DNA of 64,000 nt. It comes from Chondrus crispus. Lineage: Eukaryota > Rhodophyta > Florideophyceae > Gigartinales > Gigartinaceae. The stretch spans positions 434,001 through 498,000 of the forward strand of contig NW_005179334.1 of assembly GCF_000350225.1 (NCBI RefSeq), read 5' to 3'. This document shows, one piece after another, positions 63,557-64,000 of the stretch. Both the position numbers and the translations under genes were made by a program. Below the pieces are notes generated by a model. That model was not told the origin of the DNA, made no database searches, and saw only the letters and a program-made list of their open reading frames with translations. Numbering within the stretch: position 1 is the first letter of the stretch; every line of letters begins with the position of its first letter.

Positions 63557-63619
63557 TCATCAAGTGGCTACAAACAGACTCTGTATATTATACAGAGTCT
63601 GTTTGTAGCCACTTGATGA
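63557..63619. repeat. Perfect palindrome, 31-bp arms, 1-bp centre
   Basis: TCATCAAGTGGCTACAAACA..., a single central T, then the exact reverse complement. It starts about 50 bases after the stop of membrane protein 2, so it may lie in its 3' UTR. Confidence 0.8.
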
Positions 63620-64000
63620 CCAAAAAGTGAAAATTCAAAATTCAAATAGTGAGCTTTGAACACCCCAATCTGTTTGGCAAAATTTGGTGGTTGAAACCCG
63701 CGATTTCATTAAATCATGTTTTTGGGCGCAATTGCGCGCAAAAACTGCCAGATAATGCTGCAAAATGAAAAAATCACCACTTCGGCCTTCTTCAGGCGAC
63801 CCACCGGGTAATCGCGATCAACCATCCAAATCCAGATCCCCCATGCCTTCCTAGGGTCCCTGTAGCCCATCTCCATCATGGAGATGTAACGTGTAAGTCG
63901 TGGCTACCATTGTGCAAAGTCGTTTCTTCACGAAGAATCATGAAGTTTCTCAGTTTCTGCATGAATAAACAAGCAAAAAGCAAAAATGAAAAAACAACCC
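63620..64000. other. Non-coding end of window
   Basis: AT-rich, with GCGCAATTGCGCGC and short A/T runs. No gene or element is recognised. Confidence 0.5.

Noticed and set aside
1-64000. tRNA, rRNA and bacterial-type operon signals
   Set aside because: No cloverleaf with an intact T-loop GTTCRANYC and no rRNA core sequence was noticed by eye. Promoters, codon use and long intergenic DNA are eukaryotic. A covariance-model scan would be decisive.

Overview
The window looks like nuclear DNA of an intron-poor, retrotransposon-rich eukaryotic alga, most likely a florideophyte red alga of the Chondrus type. This is inference from architecture, with no sequence match run: long intronless ORFs, a Cys-rich ephrin-receptor-like secreted family, NB-ARC/WD40 proteins, and abundant copia-type and gypsy-type LTR elements. 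Three runs of N (15196-15515, 30033-30250, 47906-48005) are assembly gaps.

Layout. 1-2.5 kb: two divergent C2H2 zinc-finger paralogues forming one large imperfect palindrome. 4.2-9.6 kb: an intronless NB-ARC protein with about 19 diverged WD40 repeats. 11.6-17.3 kb: two divergent paralogues of a secreted Cys-rich repeat protein, the second cut by a gap. 17.3-19.5 kb: non-coding DNA with perfect hairpins. 19.5-49.2 kb: a transposon graveyard. It holds a copia-type element with 5-bp target duplications; a miniature LTR element (TRIM) split by a 4.7-kb DNA transposon; a 7-kb LINE carrying two further insertions; an inverted gypsy fragment; a longer gypsy element; and a second, partial copia-type element containing an assembly palindrome. 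49.5-63.5 kb: a three-pass membrane protein, a second NB-ARC/WD40 gene on the minus strand, and a paralogue of the membrane protein.

How it fits together. All four host gene families occur as pairs. The two NB-ARC proteins are STAND/NLR-type signalling ATPases. The second carries seven nearly identical 43-residue WD40 repeats that differ only at a few positions. This is the pattern known from fungal allorecognition NLRs of the HET-D/HET-E/HET-R class, so it is a strong candidate for a fast-evolving recognition receptor.

The other standout is the DNA transposon at 24859-29556. It has 207-bp terminal inverted repeats, an ATAA target duplication, and a piggyBac-like DDE transposase relic. A PD-(D/E)XK nuclease-like domain appears to sit between the second and third catalytic aspartates of that transposase.
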